Source: Hungateiclostridiaceae bacterium UBA1305
GTDB lineage: Bacteria > Bacillota > Clostridia > Acetivibrionales > DTU013
Assembly: GCA_002307275.1 (NCBI GenBank)
Contig: DBTX01000078.1
Coordinates: 1-64,000 of the forward strand
DNA length: 64,000 nt
Direction of reading: 5' to 3'
A program made the position numbers and the translations under genes. Positions 33,616 to 44,800 of the stretch are shown in pieces. The notes under the pieces were generated by a model, which saw only the letters and a program-made list of their open reading frames with translations, was not told where the DNA came from and did no database searches. Every line of letters starts with the position of its first letter. The stretch's first letter is position 1.

Positions 33616-35772
33616 CTATTCTTTCAGCGAAAGCTCAAACATTTCCATATAAGTCAGGCCATCCGGCGGTATATGGATATCCCCTCCATACTTTTTGACA
33701 GCTCCCGCGCCATGCGGCTCAAGGGATAATGAGATTACCCGTTTCACACAATCAAGAGATTCCATCTTTCCATATATGTCCCCGTATTCAATACTCTGGC
33801 CAAAATCCCGTTTTCCCTGAACCCCGTCAAGCTCCCGCCTGAAAAAGTCCTGCATCTGCCCTTTGATATCTTTGAAATACGGCTTTACCTCAATCATACA
33901 AGTAACACGAATGCCGATATATCTTGGCGGCACAATATGCACTTCAGTTGTTACAAGCCTGTACTTGTCCAGATGGCTTTCAATATTTTGCCTGTACGCT
34001 TCATTGAGCCCCGGCTGATCGGTTTGATCCGAAAAGGCTTTTACCGCAACCGTTATGCAGTTTCCTGCATTGTCCTGCGCCAGGCCGTATCTGTCCGGTC
34101 TGTACCCGGGTATTGACCTTGCCTTGCATATCATAAGCCCCGGCGTCTCCTTCACTATATTTTCAAAGTCCGCTCCCGTAATGGCTCTGGCTGCTTTGCC
34201 AAAATCCTTTCTGAAACGCAGCAGGGCCTCATCAATACTTTCGCTGTCCTTACCGCCTTCGGCAAATCTTTGGTTGACGGCAGTGATTCCCGAAAGCTCT
34301 TTCTCTATTTCGTGACCGGCCGCGAGTATGGTATTTACTCCCCCATCCTTGATGTTTCCCTTTAATCCGTTTGATTGCGCGCAGGAAATGATTCTTATAT
34401 TGTCCGTCCCCTTACAGGGAATTGCTCCGTTTTCACCATCTCCGAACAAAACCACCCCATTTCGGGCGTCAAGCTCGTAGCAGAAGCTTTCAGAATCCTC
34501 CAGCAGCAGATCGTCCGTTTTGACCCAGTCCCGCCACAACATCCTGCCTTCACAGAATATGCCTGTTTGCAGTTCAAAGCTTTCCTCCAGTACATTTTCG
34601 AGGCCGATATCGTATTTTTGCCCGGGATAACCGTTGCTGCCGGCAACGACCGCTCTCTCACCCATTTCTCCGCTTGTGCAGATAACTCTTATATTGCGTG
34701 TTGCCGCAGTCGGCAGCTTTTTATCCTCACCGGGCAGTAAAGTCAATTTACGCTGCCACCAGTTTTCACCCTTTTCAATCACAAAGTCATTCCACTTTTC
34801 CCATAAACCGCCGTCTACAAGCACCTGAACCTCATGACTGCCTGTGAGCGATAAAAAGGTGTCCATGCAATAGCTCTGCATATCCGTGCCAGTACCGTCA
34901 AAATAAAGAATCTCGCTGCCTGTATTTTGCTGTACGGCTCTGATTGAATGGATGGATATATTCTCAACCCTCGGAGCAATATCATAGCAGCAATGGATAA
35001 GGCTGCATTTTATCCAGCAAAGAGACTCCCGGCGCATCCCCTGAGCGGAAGCCTCCATACAGGCGGGTATGGAAAACTCTATATAGCCGTCCTTTATTAA
35101 GCTGCAGGTTTCATCCCTAAGCTCATTGATATCCGACCACCGTCCATCCGTCCAATATTGCCACCGCAGTTCCGCCAATGGATACATTCCCTCCGGACCG
35201 GTCTCATTTCTGGGTATTTCCTTTTTTTCCTGCATCCGTACATGCAAAAGCAGTGCCGTGTTCAGAGGAAGCGGATTTCTGAAGCCTACCAGAAGCTCAT
35301 TGCCAATAGCGGGTTTGTCTCCAAAAACGTACTCCGACAAGCTGTCCTCAAGCAGGTGTGAAATATCCGTCCATAGCCCGCCCTGCATGAATTGCAGGCA
35401 CACAATGCTGTTATCGAGCAAAGAAAACTGCCTCTCTGTCTCGAATATCACACCCTGGGCATCGAACCTGGTGCCTTTTGGTATGACAGTATCCCTGACA
35501 GCTCCCTGCAGGGTAATATCCACCCGGGCTCTTTCAGCCTTCCCGGGCATGTAGTTCAAAAGCTTGAGATATTTCAGCCTGTGGATATCACCGATACCGT
35601 CAATATAAAACTGCTGCATTTCCTTGAGCCAGGCAAAAAGCTGCAATATCGTAATCCCCGGATCATGGTAGTTAAAATCGGTCCATTCCGTTGTCAGTCC
35701 GGGAATCTGCCGTTTTGCATCATTAAATATTTCTTCAAAGCTCTCATCATCTAGCAATGGTAATGGAAGCAT
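33616..35772 (-). CDS. Baseplate J-like wedge protein 2 (Afp12 type)
   Basis: Protein of 718 residues of the putative baseplate assembly family found in extracellular injection systems. It starts with LPLPLLDDESFEEIF and DFNYHDPGITILQLFAWLKEMQQFYID, the usual opening of this group. The C-terminal third has the gpJ core: DEALLRFRKDFGKAARAITGADFENIVKETPG and SIPGYRPDRYGL. Two such proteins pair to form the wedge heterodimer of the baseplate. It is flanked by the larger J-like protein and by tail protein I. Confidence 0.88.
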   Translation of the reverse strand: MLPLPLLDDESFEEIFNDAKRQIPGLTTEWTDFNYHDPGITILQLFAWLKEMQQFYIDGIGDIHRLKYLKLLNYMPGKAERARVDITLQGAVRDTVIPKGTRFDAQGVIFETERQFSLLDNSIVCLQFMQGGLWTDISHLLEDSLSEYVFGDKPAIGNELLVGFRNPLPLNTALLLHVRMQEKKEIPRNETGPEGMYPLAELRWQYWTDGRWSDINELRDETCSLIKDGYIEFSIPACMEASAQGMRRESLCWIKCSLIHCCYDIAPRVENISIHSIRAVQQNTGSEILYFDGTGTDMQSYCMDTFLSLTGSHEVQVLVDGGLWEKWNDFVIEKGENWWQRKLTLLPGEDKKLPTAATRNIRVICTSGEMGERAVVAGSNGYPGQKYDIGLENVLEESFELQTGIFCEGRMLWRDWVKTDDLLLEDSESFCYELDARNGVVLFGDGENGAIPCKGTDNIRIISCAQSNGLKGNIKDGGVNTILAAGHEIEKELSGITAVNQRFAEGGKDSESIDEALLRFRKDFGKAARAITGADFENIVKETPGLMICKARSIPGYRPDRYGLAQDNAGNCITVAVKAFSDQTDQPGLNEAYRQNIESHLDKYRLVTTEVHIVPPRYIGIRVTCMIEVKPYFKDIKGQMQDFFRRELDGVQGKRDFGQSIEYGDIYGKMESLDCVKRVISLSLEPHGAGAVKKYGGDIHIPPDGLTYMEMFELSLKE

Positions 35773-35798
35773 TTCAATCCTCCTGTTACTTTTCCCGT

Positions 35799-38789
35799 TT
35801 ATTCAAAGGTAATGACTATATCATGAATGCCGTTAATTCCCATATAAAATGGATTTTCCTTCAAATCGTCGGACTCTGTTTCCAGCTGCCGGTCATTCTC
35901 CTCACCTGACACTGTTACAATTAACCTTTCCACACTTCCGTCAATATCAAGTGATTTAATAAAGGAATAAAGCCGGGACTTGTTCGGAAGCTCGCCTATA
36001 TTCCAGCCGCAATTGTTGAAATTACCCTTCAGCGGATCAATAAATCCGTTTATTTTTTCTTTAAATATCCGCTGTATTTCATAAATGTTTTCTACTTCCT
36101 TCACCTTGAACCACAGCTTGACAGAAAGCTTTAAAAAAACAGGCTCTATCACGGTTAATCCTCCGTTGGCAATGGTGCAGCCGGCTCTTTGGCATAGAAA
36201 ATTCGAAATATTGTCTCTCTGAGCCAGAAACAGGTCCCGGCCCTTGTTATATTCGTCCAGCAGCACAGCTACCGTAACCCTTCCGGGTACAAATCCGCCC
36301 TCCCTGCTGATATTGGAAACGCATTTCACCTTGGCTATGTTTCTTGACGCTTCCATGGCCAGTGCTTCAAAATCCTCTTCCGTTACTGCCCGTATATTAT
36401 GCTTGAGCATATTTGCACCACGCTGCACCGCTGTATCAATATCCTCACAATTGCTTCCCCCGTGAGTCGCCGCAGGATTATACACCCTGCTTACAAATCT
36501 CATGGCATCAGCCAGACGGTCAATACCGCCCGCTTCAAGGTTTCCTTCCTTTCCTCCGCCGATGCTGTACAGTACTCGTATCGCCTCATCCTCACATTTT
36601 GGCGGTATCTTCCCCTTTTTTCCGTCACCGAAAATGATCTCGCCTGAAATTCTATTTACAATATAATGCCTGTCCTCCGGCCCCGAAGTAATAAAGCTAT
36701 CAACCTCATGCCACAATATCCAGATCCCGTTGACATTCCCCCGGGTATCCTTCTTTGCTTCCACCTGGTTTTTTTGTACCGCTTCGGCGTATTCCTCCGA
36801 GGAGGTGTTTAAATCCATTCCCTGCTCATTTACCATGACCTTCAGTTCAAGAATATTTTCTCTTGACAGGTGTATCAAAAGCCCTGCTTTTTTTTCCTCT
36901 ACGAAAAAGACTTCTTCCTCCACTGTTTCCTCATTAAGGACTTCAACAGAGTTGATATATATGCCCTTCACCACCGGAAACCGGTTCAGGCTCCGGTATT
37001 CATTCCCCACGTCAATGATTCGCAGCCAGTAGCGGTTTATTCCGTATAATTCAACTGCCGCAAGGTCTTCAGGGATAATCAGGGTCACAATGCCCGGATC
37101 GGCAAAATGATTCGTCTTATCCGACAGCTTGAACTCTTTCCATTTACCGCCCGCAGAATAATACTCCCACTCCAGTACAGGCATATTGCTTTTTTTACCG
37201 TCAATATTAAAATATATGCTGATGGGAGAGCCCTCCGGATAGCGGTCAAAGCCGATATACAGGCTGTTATTCCTTGCGGTGCCCGCTTTAAACAGCACCG
37301 CGCCGCTTGCATTTGCAACAGCGCCTGTAATATCTTCCGCGGCCGTATTATTGGAAGCAATGACCTTTTCCGGAGGAAGGCCCCTGCCCTCATAAGAATA
37401 TTCCAGCTTTAAATTCTTGATTTCAGGAGCATATTGGCGGCAGTTTGCCATAAAAATGTTCTTTGAGGCCACCAGCCTCATTCTGATCCAATAAGTCTCA
37501 AAAGCATTCACGAGAATCGGCTGCATGTTTTCCGGGCAACGAAATGAAAGCTTGATTTCTCCGGCTCTGCCGTTATCAAATACTGTTTCCGCCTCTCCGT
37601 CAATATTCAGTCTGGCCCATCCCAGTCCGTTCCAGTATTCCCAGACCACCCGGTCGCACACTACCGGAACCTTCTCAGGCACATAACCGTCCGACGGCCT
37701 TTTTATGATAATTTTCCATTCAACCTGCAATGGCGGTATGATCTGCTCTTTTTCCAATTCGGCATAGGAAAGGGTGAAGGACAGCGTAATTTTGGAGTTG
37801 GCCTTTGAAAGAGCTTCCCTGCAGGCAATATAGCATTCCCTGTAAAGCGCAAGCTCCTCGCCGAAGGGAAAAAATCTGTTTTGCTCCTGCTCGGTATCAT
37901 CGGCATATACCACCTCGGGTGCAATGTCCCCCCTGTCTGCCTTTATTTTCAGGCTTTTAAACCCTACCGGTCCGAGTTCCTTTAAATTTGTGGACTCACA
38001 GCCTATCCAGCAGCTTTCCGTTCCTTCATATTCCTCTTTTTCGATTGATGCTTCTTCTCCCCCAAGTACAATGAAATCATCCTCTACTTCCACTTTTCCG
38101 AATTGTTTCCACTCCCCTGCGTTGTAAAAAAGCCATCTGACGTTTTTACTGTTTGAAATGCGTTCCAGAAACATGGCTTTCCGGCTGTTATCCTCAAGCT
38201 CGAAGGAAAGCCTTATCAAGGCGTTTCCACAGGTATTCAGCACATATTTGTGACATAGGGCAAAAAAATGCTTTTGAAGATTCTCTCCGGTATTTCCATT
38301 GAAAAGACTCATTCTTTTTGTCCTGATATCCTCTTTCCCATCGTATATCAGCGCAATTTTATCGTCGGAGGGATAGTCGCAGACAATACTGGAGATACTT
38401 GCGGGTGTGATGAACAAACCGCGCTGTGTTTCAAAAACAAGGCTTTCACCGGTAGTCCCGGAGCTGGCAATTAATTTTGTCCTGGCCGGAACATGCACAC
38501 CCGTTATAAAATCGGCAGACTGCTCGAAGCATACCACGCCTTTAGCGGGTACAGACGGCTTGACACTGATATCAAGATTATTTAAAAAAGCAATATGATG
38601 CTTGTAAAATAAATGATTATACCTTTTTATTGTACCCTCAAACATATCCGCAAAAATCAAGGCGATAACCGACCCAATATCCGGATTTTCCTCGGTAAAG
38701 CGCCACTCGGGCACATAACTGCGGGCAAGCATGGAAATATTGCCGATAATATCCCGCTTACTTTCGTGAATAATTTCTGGTATGTTCAA
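35799..38789 (-). CDS. Baseplate J-like wedge protein 1 (Afp11 type)
   Basis: Protein of 996 residues. The N-terminus (MNIPEIIHESKRDIIGNISMLARSYVPEW in two parts) and the core DEAIRVLYSIGGGKEGNLEAGGIDRL with DIDTAVQRGANMLKHNIRAVTEEDFEALAMEASRNIAKVK place it in the Afp11/gpJ family. This is the large wedge subunit that surrounds the hub. Internal beta-rich repeats (about 380-650) are insert domains seen in longer members. The ATG lies 15 bases after the gp25-like gene. Confidence 0.9.
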   Translation of the reverse strand: MNIPEIIHESKRDIIGNISMLARSYVPEWRFTEENPDIGSVIALIFADMFEGTIKRYNHLFYKHHIAFLNNLDISVKPSVPAKGVVCFEQSADFITGVHVPARTKLIASSGTTGESLVFETQRGLFITPASISSIVCDYPSDDKIALIYDGKEDIRTKRMSLFNGNTGENLQKHFFALCHKYVLNTCGNALIRLSFELEDNSRKAMFLERISNSKNVRWLFYNAGEWKQFGKVEVEDDFIVLGGEEASIEKEEYEGTESCWIGCESTNLKELGPVGFKSLKIKADRGDIAPEVVYADDTEQEQNRFFPFGEELALYRECYIACREALSKANSKITLSFTLSYAELEKEQIIPPLQVEWKIIIKRPSDGYVPEKVPVVCDRVVWEYWNGLGWARLNIDGEAETVFDNGRAGEIKLSFRCPENMQPILVNAFETYWIRMRLVASKNIFMANCRQYAPEIKNLKLEYSYEGRGLPPEKVIASNNTAAEDITGAVANASGAVLFKAGTARNNSLYIGFDRYPEGSPISIYFNIDGKKSNMPVLEWEYYSAGGKWKEFKLSDKTNHFADPGIVTLIIPEDLAAVELYGINRYWLRIIDVGNEYRSLNRFPVVKGIYINSVEVLNEETVEEEVFFVEEKKAGLLIHLSRENILELKVMVNEQGMDLNTSSEEYAEAVQKNQVEAKKDTRGNVNGIWILWHEVDSFITSGPEDRHYIVNRISGEIIFGDGKKGKIPPKCEDEAIRVLYSIGGGKEGNLEAGGIDRLADAMRFVSRVYNPAATHGGSNCEDIDTAVQRGANMLKHNIRAVTEEDFEALAMEASRNIAKVKCVSNISREGGFVPGRVTVAVLLDEYNKGRDLFLAQRDNISNFLCQRAGCTIANGGLTVIEPVFLKLSVKLWFKVKEVENIYEIQRIFKEKINGFIDPLKGNFNNCGWNIGELPNKSRLYSFIKSLDIDGSVERLIVTVSGEENDRQLETESDDLKENPFYMGINGIHDIVITFE

Positions 38790-38804
38790 CGCTATTCACC
38801 CCTA

Positions 38805-39215
38805 TTATTCTCCTATTCCTTCATTAACATAAAAAGGATATACCAAATTGAACGGATTGTTTGTAGCTCTTGCCGTATATTTGATGTTAATGTTGAGCTT
38901 GTTTGTATCCCGCCCGTCCTCCTCAATCTCCACTTCAACATTCATAATCCTCGGCTCCCACCGGATCAAAGCGTCCATGACCTCCTGCTTCAGAAGATTG
39001 AGCGTTGTAAAATCCTTTTGTGAAAAAACATATTCCTGGATATTGGAGCCAAATTCAGGCATCATTATTCTCTCATGATATTTTGTCATGAGAATAATAT
39101 AGATCGCTTCCCGGATGTCCTCCTCATATTCTGCAGTTTTAAACCGCCCGGTGCTGCTGTCTATTTCCGGCGGAAATTTCCAGCCTCTTCCTAAGAAATC
39201 ATTTGTGTTTGCCAT
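38805..39215 (-). CDS. gp25-like baseplate protein
   Basis: Protein of 136 residues of the gp25/Afp9 family, named after lysozyme but structural in injection systems. It starts the sheath on the baseplate. WKFPPEID and the conserved WEPRI (the EPR motif near residue 90) identify the family. The short length and position between spike and J-like proteins match other systems. Confidence 0.92.
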   Translation of the reverse strand: MANTNDFLGRGWKFPPEIDSSTGRFKTAEYEEDIREAIYIILMTKYHERIMMPEFGSNIQEYVFSQKDFTTLNLLKQEVMDALIRWEPRIMNVEVEIEEDGRDTNKLNINIKYTARATNNPFNLVYPFYVNEGIGE

Positions 39216-39254
39216 GATAAAAGCCCTCCTCCCTGCGCCAACGCTGCTGCAGTT

Positions 39255-40049
39255 TTAGTTGATCTTCACGACCGCGCCCTTAAGGTTTGCTACGCCATCC
39301 GAGTTGAGGTTCAATGTCCCCGAGGCTTTGACACTCACCATTGCGGCCTCCAGGTTCAGTGACTGTGCAGCTTTCAGCTTCATTGAGCCGGAGCTTTCTA
39401 TCTTAATGTTTCCGCCTTTTACCGTTATGTTATTGGAATCCCCTTCAATACTGATTTTTGAAGAATTACTTGCAATCATCAGCTTCTTCTCGCCGCTAAT
39501 GCTCACCTTTCCGTTTTCCGCATCAATCACAACACAATTCTTTTTATCCTTGTCCGTCACCTGAAGAAGGTTCTTCTGGTCGTCCAAGCGGATATTCAAC
39601 CCCTTGGGCGTTTTTACGTCAACATACTGCTTGTCCTCTTCTTCATAAAAGGTTACTTCATTCCCGCCCCGGGTCTTGAATCTTTTGATATTGTTATCTT
39701 CGTTGAAAGCTTTTTTTTGAAATTTATCTCCTGCTTTAAAAATGCTCCCTATTACATAAGGCTTGTTGATATTTCCCTGATCGAATATTACAAGCACTTC
39801 ATCTCCAACTTCAGGCAGGGCATATATTCCCCACTGGCTGCCTCCGTACATGGTGGCAACTCTCATCCAGTCCGATATATTCCTTTTTGCATCTCTTACC
39901 AGAAGCTCCACCTTCACCATACCCGGCAGGTCCTTGTTGTTGTTTTCCACTACGACGCCAACCATGACGCCATATATTACAGGCTCACCGGCTTCATTCC
40001 TGGAATCTTTCTGAATAAGTGCAGGATCCAGCAAATCATAAATTCCCAT
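39255..40049 (-). CDS. Spike protein: gpV/gp5-like OB fold and beta-helix
   Basis: Protein of 264 residues. Residues about 20-110 are the OB-fold domain of phage baseplate protein V (GVMVGVVVENNNKDLPGMVKVELLV, in parts, then ALPEVGDEVLVIFDQGN). From about 135 on, short repeating strands (ITVKGGNIKIESSGSMKLKA, SLNLEAAMVSVKASGTLNL) form the triple beta-helix needle. The PAAR-like tip of the plus operon would sit on it. Its ATG overlaps the TAA of the gpD-like gene by one base, so VgrG here is split into two coupled genes. Confidence 0.92.
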   Translation of the reverse strand: MGIYDLLDPALIQKDSRNEAGEPVIYGVMVGVVVENNNKDLPGMVKVELLVRDAKRNISDWMRVATMYGGSQWGIYALPEVGDEVLVIFDQGNINKPYVIGSIFKAGDKFQKKAFNEDNNIKRFKTRGGNEVTFYEEEDKQYVDVKTPKGLNIRLDDQKNLLQVTDKDKKNCVVIDAENGKVSISGEKKLMIASNSSKISIEGDSNNITVKGGNIKIESSGSMKLKAAQSLNLEAAMVSVKASGTLNLNSDGVANLKGAVVKIN

Positions 40050-41155
40050 TAAACTCCCAACCTCGCTTCAATCATTGTTGAAAAAAATGATTCGCCAATA
40101 CTATGATTGACTCTCACAATATAGTAATTTCCATCCAGCCCGTCACCAAGCTTTTTGACCTTGACAAACCTGCCGGGCACTATTTCAGGAAGGCCTATAC
40201 ACTCAATATTAGCTGTGGCATAACTCCCGTTCAGTTTTTTCAAAAGCTCCTCCGCCCTGGATCCGGCTTCCTGTTCAGAACCTACCGATGAGTCAATCAC
40301 GACCTTTTTCAGCTTTTGCAGCGCTTTTTTTGCCGAAGCGCCCTTGCTCATTTGTATGTCAGACTTTGCAATACCCGAAATCATCTTTCCTTTGTCCGCA
40401 TCGCTGCTTCTTACCTCAAGCTCCAGTACCTGCCCTTCAAGGGAAGCTCTTCTTTCAAAGCTGAGCAGATTGTATCCCCATTCAAGCTCCAGCAGAGGAG
40501 TTTTCAAAGGCATCGGCTTACGGAAATAAACCTTTCCCTGGCAAACAAAAAATTCATAATTAATCCTGCCCGCAAGCCTCACAAGGAAATCAAAATCACT
40601 TTCCCCTGCTATTTCTATCTTTCTTTCCGGTGTTTCAACAGAATCCAGCTTCAAGCCATCGTAAAAATTTTTATAAGTCTGATTTTTCAATATATTTGAA
40701 ACCACATCGCCAAGAGCTGTTTCCGTGCGCTGTCCGGTTGTCCGGCAGTTCATCATGATACCCTTTACATCGGTGCATTCAACCCTTATGGATGGAATAT
40801 CATTGCCAACACGGAAAACAACCGCTGAAATGTAACCTTTAAACACATTAACCGTTTTTATATATCCAATATCAATGCTTATCTTTTTTCCCAGTTGAAA
40901 ATACTTTTCCGTTATAGCCGGAGTAAAGGTTCTCTTTATAGGATCAAAGGCCCCAAGTATCTCAAATACACAGCCGCTCGCCTCATTCTCACAGGTAAGG
41001 TCAATCGCAAGCTCCTTCAGAACCAGCGTTCCCTCTGACAATAAATCCTTGGAGTCAATGCTGATTTTATATGTCGGCACTTTAAAAGCACTGTATTTTG
41101 ACGACAGCTTTTCAAAGGTGTATTTTTCATTTGTCATTAAATTCTGACCGGCCAT
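40049..41155 (-). CDS. Hub protein, late control gene D-like
   Basis: Protein of 368 residues of the phage late control D family, equal to the N-terminal half of VgrG. It forms the trimeric hub joining tube to spike. Typical stretches are GYIKTVNVFKGYISAVVF, TLNVTTD-like IRVECTDVKGIMMNC, and SDFDFLVRLAGRINYEFFVCQGKVYFRKP. ATG 41155 follows GGGAGA. The order tube, LysM, gpD, gpV is the usual order in injection loci. Confidence 0.9.
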   Translation of the reverse strand: MAGQNLMTNEKYTFEKLSSKYSAFKVPTYKISIDSKDLLSEGTLVLKELAIDLTCENEASGCVFEILGAFDPIKRTFTPAITEKYFQLGKKISIDIGYIKTVNVFKGYISAVVFRVGNDIPSIRVECTDVKGIMMNCRTTGQRTETALGDVVSNILKNQTYKNFYDGLKLDSVETPERKIEIAGESDFDFLVRLAGRINYEFFVCQGKVYFRKPMPLKTPLLELEWGYNLLSFERRASLEGQVLELEVRSSDADKGKMISGIAKSDIQMSKGASAKKALQKLKKVVIDSSVGSEQEAGSRAEELLKKLNGSYATANIECIGLPEIVPGRFVKVKKLGDGLDGNYYIVRVNHSIGESFFSTMIEARLGV

Positions 41156-41177
41156 TAAGTATCTCCCATCCCCTGCA

Positions 41178-41864
41178 TCATGTTATGGAGGGTACCTTGA
41201 GCACCATTCCATGGGCAATTTTCCTCGGATTCAGAATTCCATTTTCTTTGGCAATCACCCTCCACAGGGCAGGATCGTCATATTCCTCGCCCGCCATATT
41301 CCACAACTGGTCCGTACCCTTTATGGAGCGCTGCTTCGTCCTGTCGGGAGAATGAAGAACATTTTTCCGTGCATTGGTTACCCCATGATCCGCTTCCATC
41401 AGGCTAAGGACCAATTTCGCCCTGACCGGCTTTCCGCTGGGCAAAAACATGGTATAGGTTTCATTGACAGACTTTATTACCGCCTTGAAGCTTAAAGACC
41501 CCCATGCAAATATGACTTCCGGAGGATGATGGGTTTCCGCTTCAATTCTCATCAGCTCGGTAATTTTTTTCGTATAATCCCTGACATCTTCTTTATCGCC
41601 TGAAATTGCGCTTTTTACAGTTTGCATCGGATCCGTCTGAATATTTTTAAAGGGGCTCTGGGTATAGGTATCAAAATACAGTGTCATACTCAGGGTACTC
41701 GCGCCGCCATCTTTAAACTGAATAATTATGTTGTCCGTACCGGGAGCTATTTTGGAATTATATTTATTTACCGTGGAAATTACATATTCACTTGGATTGA
41801 AAAGTACCTTTATTTGCTCTTTAAAATTTTTACCATATTTTATAACCGCTTTTTCCAGACCCAT
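41178..41864 (-). CDS. LysM-domain baseplate protein (Afp7/gp53 type)
   Basis: Protein of 228 residues. The N-terminal part (VLFNPSEYVISTVNKYNSKIAPG, in parts) is the Afp7 family domain that braces the hub against the inner tube. The last about 50 residues are LysM-like: LWNMAGEEYDDPALWRVIAKENG and a final HGMVLKVPS. In such particles LysM does not bind peptidoglycan but clamps the baseplate. The start follows AGGAGG by 9 bases. Confidence 0.9.
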   Translation of the reverse strand: MGLEKAVIKYGKNFKEQIKVLFNPSEYVISTVNKYNSKIAPGTDNIIIQFKDGGASTLSMTLYFDTYTQSPFKNIQTDPMQTVKSAISGDKEDVRDYTKKITELMRIEAETHHPPEVIFAWGSLSFKAVIKSVNETYTMFLPSGKPVRAKLVLSLMEADHGVTNARKNVLHSPDRTKQRSIKGTDQLWNMAGEEYDDPALWRVIAKENGILNPRKIAHGMVLKVPSIT

Positions 41865-41876
41865 AACATATACCTC

Positions 41877-44800
41877 CTATCGGAACAGCCCTCTTCGCTG
41901 TCTTTCAACCCTCAGTCTGTCTTCAAGCCTTTTGTATACCTGCTCTGCCAGTTTTGCAACATCGGGAATACTTCCCTGTACCTCGGATTTATTATAAATA
42001 ATGGAATCTTCTATATTTTCGTTGATAACCTTAAATTTCGGACTGCTCTCCTCAGCCTTACCGCCTGTTCCGGAGCTTACATCCCCGCTGCCGGTATGGC
42101 TTCCATCTTCAGCGCCGCTCCCGTTTCTTAAAACCAATTCGGACTGCAGCACTTCATCATATGCTTCATTATCAGCCGCGCCCGATGCATGAATACCGGA
42201 TTCTTTCAAGAGCATTCCGCCATATTGCTCCGGCAATGGAATTTTCTCTGTCCCCGGGATTCTTACTCCTGTTTTCTTCCATGCCCAGGTTATCAATTGC
42301 TTTATCCTCATTACTCCAAATGCATCGGAATATATGCCCCGGCTTCCCATGCCGCTCCGCTGCGGACCGCTTCCGCCCTCTTCCTTCTGTCGTGCTCTTT
42401 CTTCCCTGTATATCCGTTCCGTATCAGTAAAGTTCTCATCTGAATTCTTATATTTGTAAAATGATTTGTCCTCTGTCACACCGATTTTGTTGAATTTGCC
42501 GGATCTGTCCAAATATTTGCTTACCTGTTCATCAATCTCTCCGTCTGCATTCATGTCAATCTGCCCATTTATATGCTGTCCGTCCGCAAGCCTTCCGGTA
42601 TGCCTGTTTCCCATGTCGGCACTTGCTTTGTACTCCGCTCTCCGTGCCGGACTCCTTGCACCCATGCCGGATTCTCTTAAAAGCATTTCGCCGTATTGCT
42701 GCAGAAATGGAATTTCCCCTGTTTCCAGGCTTTCCCTTCCCGTTTTCTTCCATATTCGGTCTATCCATTCATATACTTTCTTTAATCCAAACACACCGGC
42801 TTTCATGCCGATTCCGATAAAGCCTCCATCTGCCGCGAAGCTGTTCCTGTGATTCATGACTGTTCCCGTTCCGGAACCGTCTGGCAGTCCATCTAACTGC
42901 CTGTCTGCATATCCGTATGTTTGACCGTTTGTCTGCCTGTCCGTATGTCCGTATAACTGACCGTCCGTCTGGCTGCTTGTCTGCCTGTCTATATATCTGT
43001 ATGCCTGACCATTTGTCTGGCTGCTTGTCTGCCTGTCCGTATTTCCGTACAACTGACCATTTGTCTGGCTGCTTGTCTGCCTGTCTATATATCTGTATGC
43101 CTGACCATTTGTCTGGCTGCTTGTCTGCCTGTCCGTATTTCCGTACAACTGACCATTTGTCTGGCTGCCAGTCTGCCTGTCCGTATGTCCGTATAACTGA
43201 ACGTCTGCCTGACTGTCTGTACGTCCACCGGCCTGTCGCCTTCCGGTATCGGCACTTGCTCTGCGCTCCGCATTCCGGGCCATGCTCCATGCACCAATAG
43301 TAGATTCTTTTAAAAGTATTTCACCAAATTGCTGCGATAATGGAATTCCCTCTGCTCCAGGGGTTTTTTCCCATGTTTTCCTCCATACCCGGTTTATCAA
43401 TTCATTTACTTTCTTTATTCCAAATGCTCCGGCTTTCATTCCAATTCCGGCAAAGCCTTCCTCTGGCGCAAAACGGTTCCTATAATCCATGACCGCTCCC
43501 GTACCGGAACCGGTTGTCTGCCTGTCCGCATATCCGTATAGCTGAATGTCTGCCCGACTGCCTATACGTCCGTATACCTGAGTGTCTGTCCAGCTGTCTG
43601 CACGTCCGTATAACTGAACACCCGCCCGGCTGCCTGTACGTCCATCGGCCTGTCTCCCTCCGATGTCGGCATCTGCTCCATACGCTGCTCTCTGTGCCCT
43701 ATCCCTTATGTCAATACCTGATTTTGTAAAAAGCACTTTACGATATTGCTCCGGTAATAAAAACCTCTCCGTTTCCGGGATTTTTTCTCCTGTTTTCTTC
43801 CAGGCCCGGGTTATCCATTCCTTTACTTTGCTTAATCCAAATACCCCGGCTTCCACTCCGATTCCGGCATATTCATTCTCTGCCGCGAAACGGTTCCTGT
43901 AATCCATGACCGCTCCCGTACCGGAACCGTCCGTCTGACCGGCTGCATATCCATATAACCGAACATCTGTCCGGCTGTCCGCACGCCCGTGCAGCTGAAC
44001 GTCCGTCTGACCGGCTGCACGCCCGTTGGCCTGCCGTCGCTGAATATCCCCACTTGTTCTGTCCTCCGGCCTTTGTACCGGATCTCTTGCAGCACTGCCG
44101 GATTCTTTAAAAGGCACTTCATGATATTGCTTCGGCAATGAAAATCCCTTTGTTTCCGGGATTTTTCCTTTCGTTTTCTTCCATGCCCAGGTTATCAATT
44201 CCTTCACTTTGCTTAATCCAAATGTCCCGGCTTCCACTCCGATTCCGGCGTATTCATTCTCTGCCGCAAAACGATTCCTATAATACATGACTGCTCCCGT
44301 ACCGGAACCGTCTGTCTGCCTGTCCGCATATCCATATACCCGCACATCTGCCCGGCTGTCCGCGCGCCCGTGTAGCTGTACATCTGCCCGGGTTATCAAT
44401 TCCTTTACTTTTTCTGCTCCAAATACCCCGGAATTTGTACTCTGGCTTCCCCTGCCGCTCCATTGAAGCCTCATGCCGCCTTCCGTCTTCCGACTTCCGC
44501 CTTCTTCCCTTCGCCCCCGGTATTCCTCTCTTCGCGTAAGAAGCTCGCGAATAAGCAACTCAACTCTGCTGGCGGTTTTTTTACTTTCCCTGTCTGAAAG
44601 TGTGTTTTCATCTTCCTGTGGATTTTTTCCGATAACCGGTACCGTACCTTGTGATTTATTGAGCAGAATATCCGGCACTTCTCTTTTAAGGATGCTTTCG
44701 GGTGCTGCAAAGCTGTTCATCAGCTTCACTGCCTGTCCGCGATTGAGTGAACCGGGCATAATAGCGCGCAGCAGAAGGTTGATATTTATAATAGTTTCAT

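Noticed and set aside
42900..43230. CRISPR-like appearance of the regular repeats
   Set aside because: Units are contiguous, in frame with a long gene, with no unique spacers and no cas genes; it is a coding minisatellite.
42769..43290. 173-codon minus-strand frame in the repeat region
   Set aside because: It is an alternate frame of the 1042-aa gene kept open only because the repeat unit is a multiple of three.
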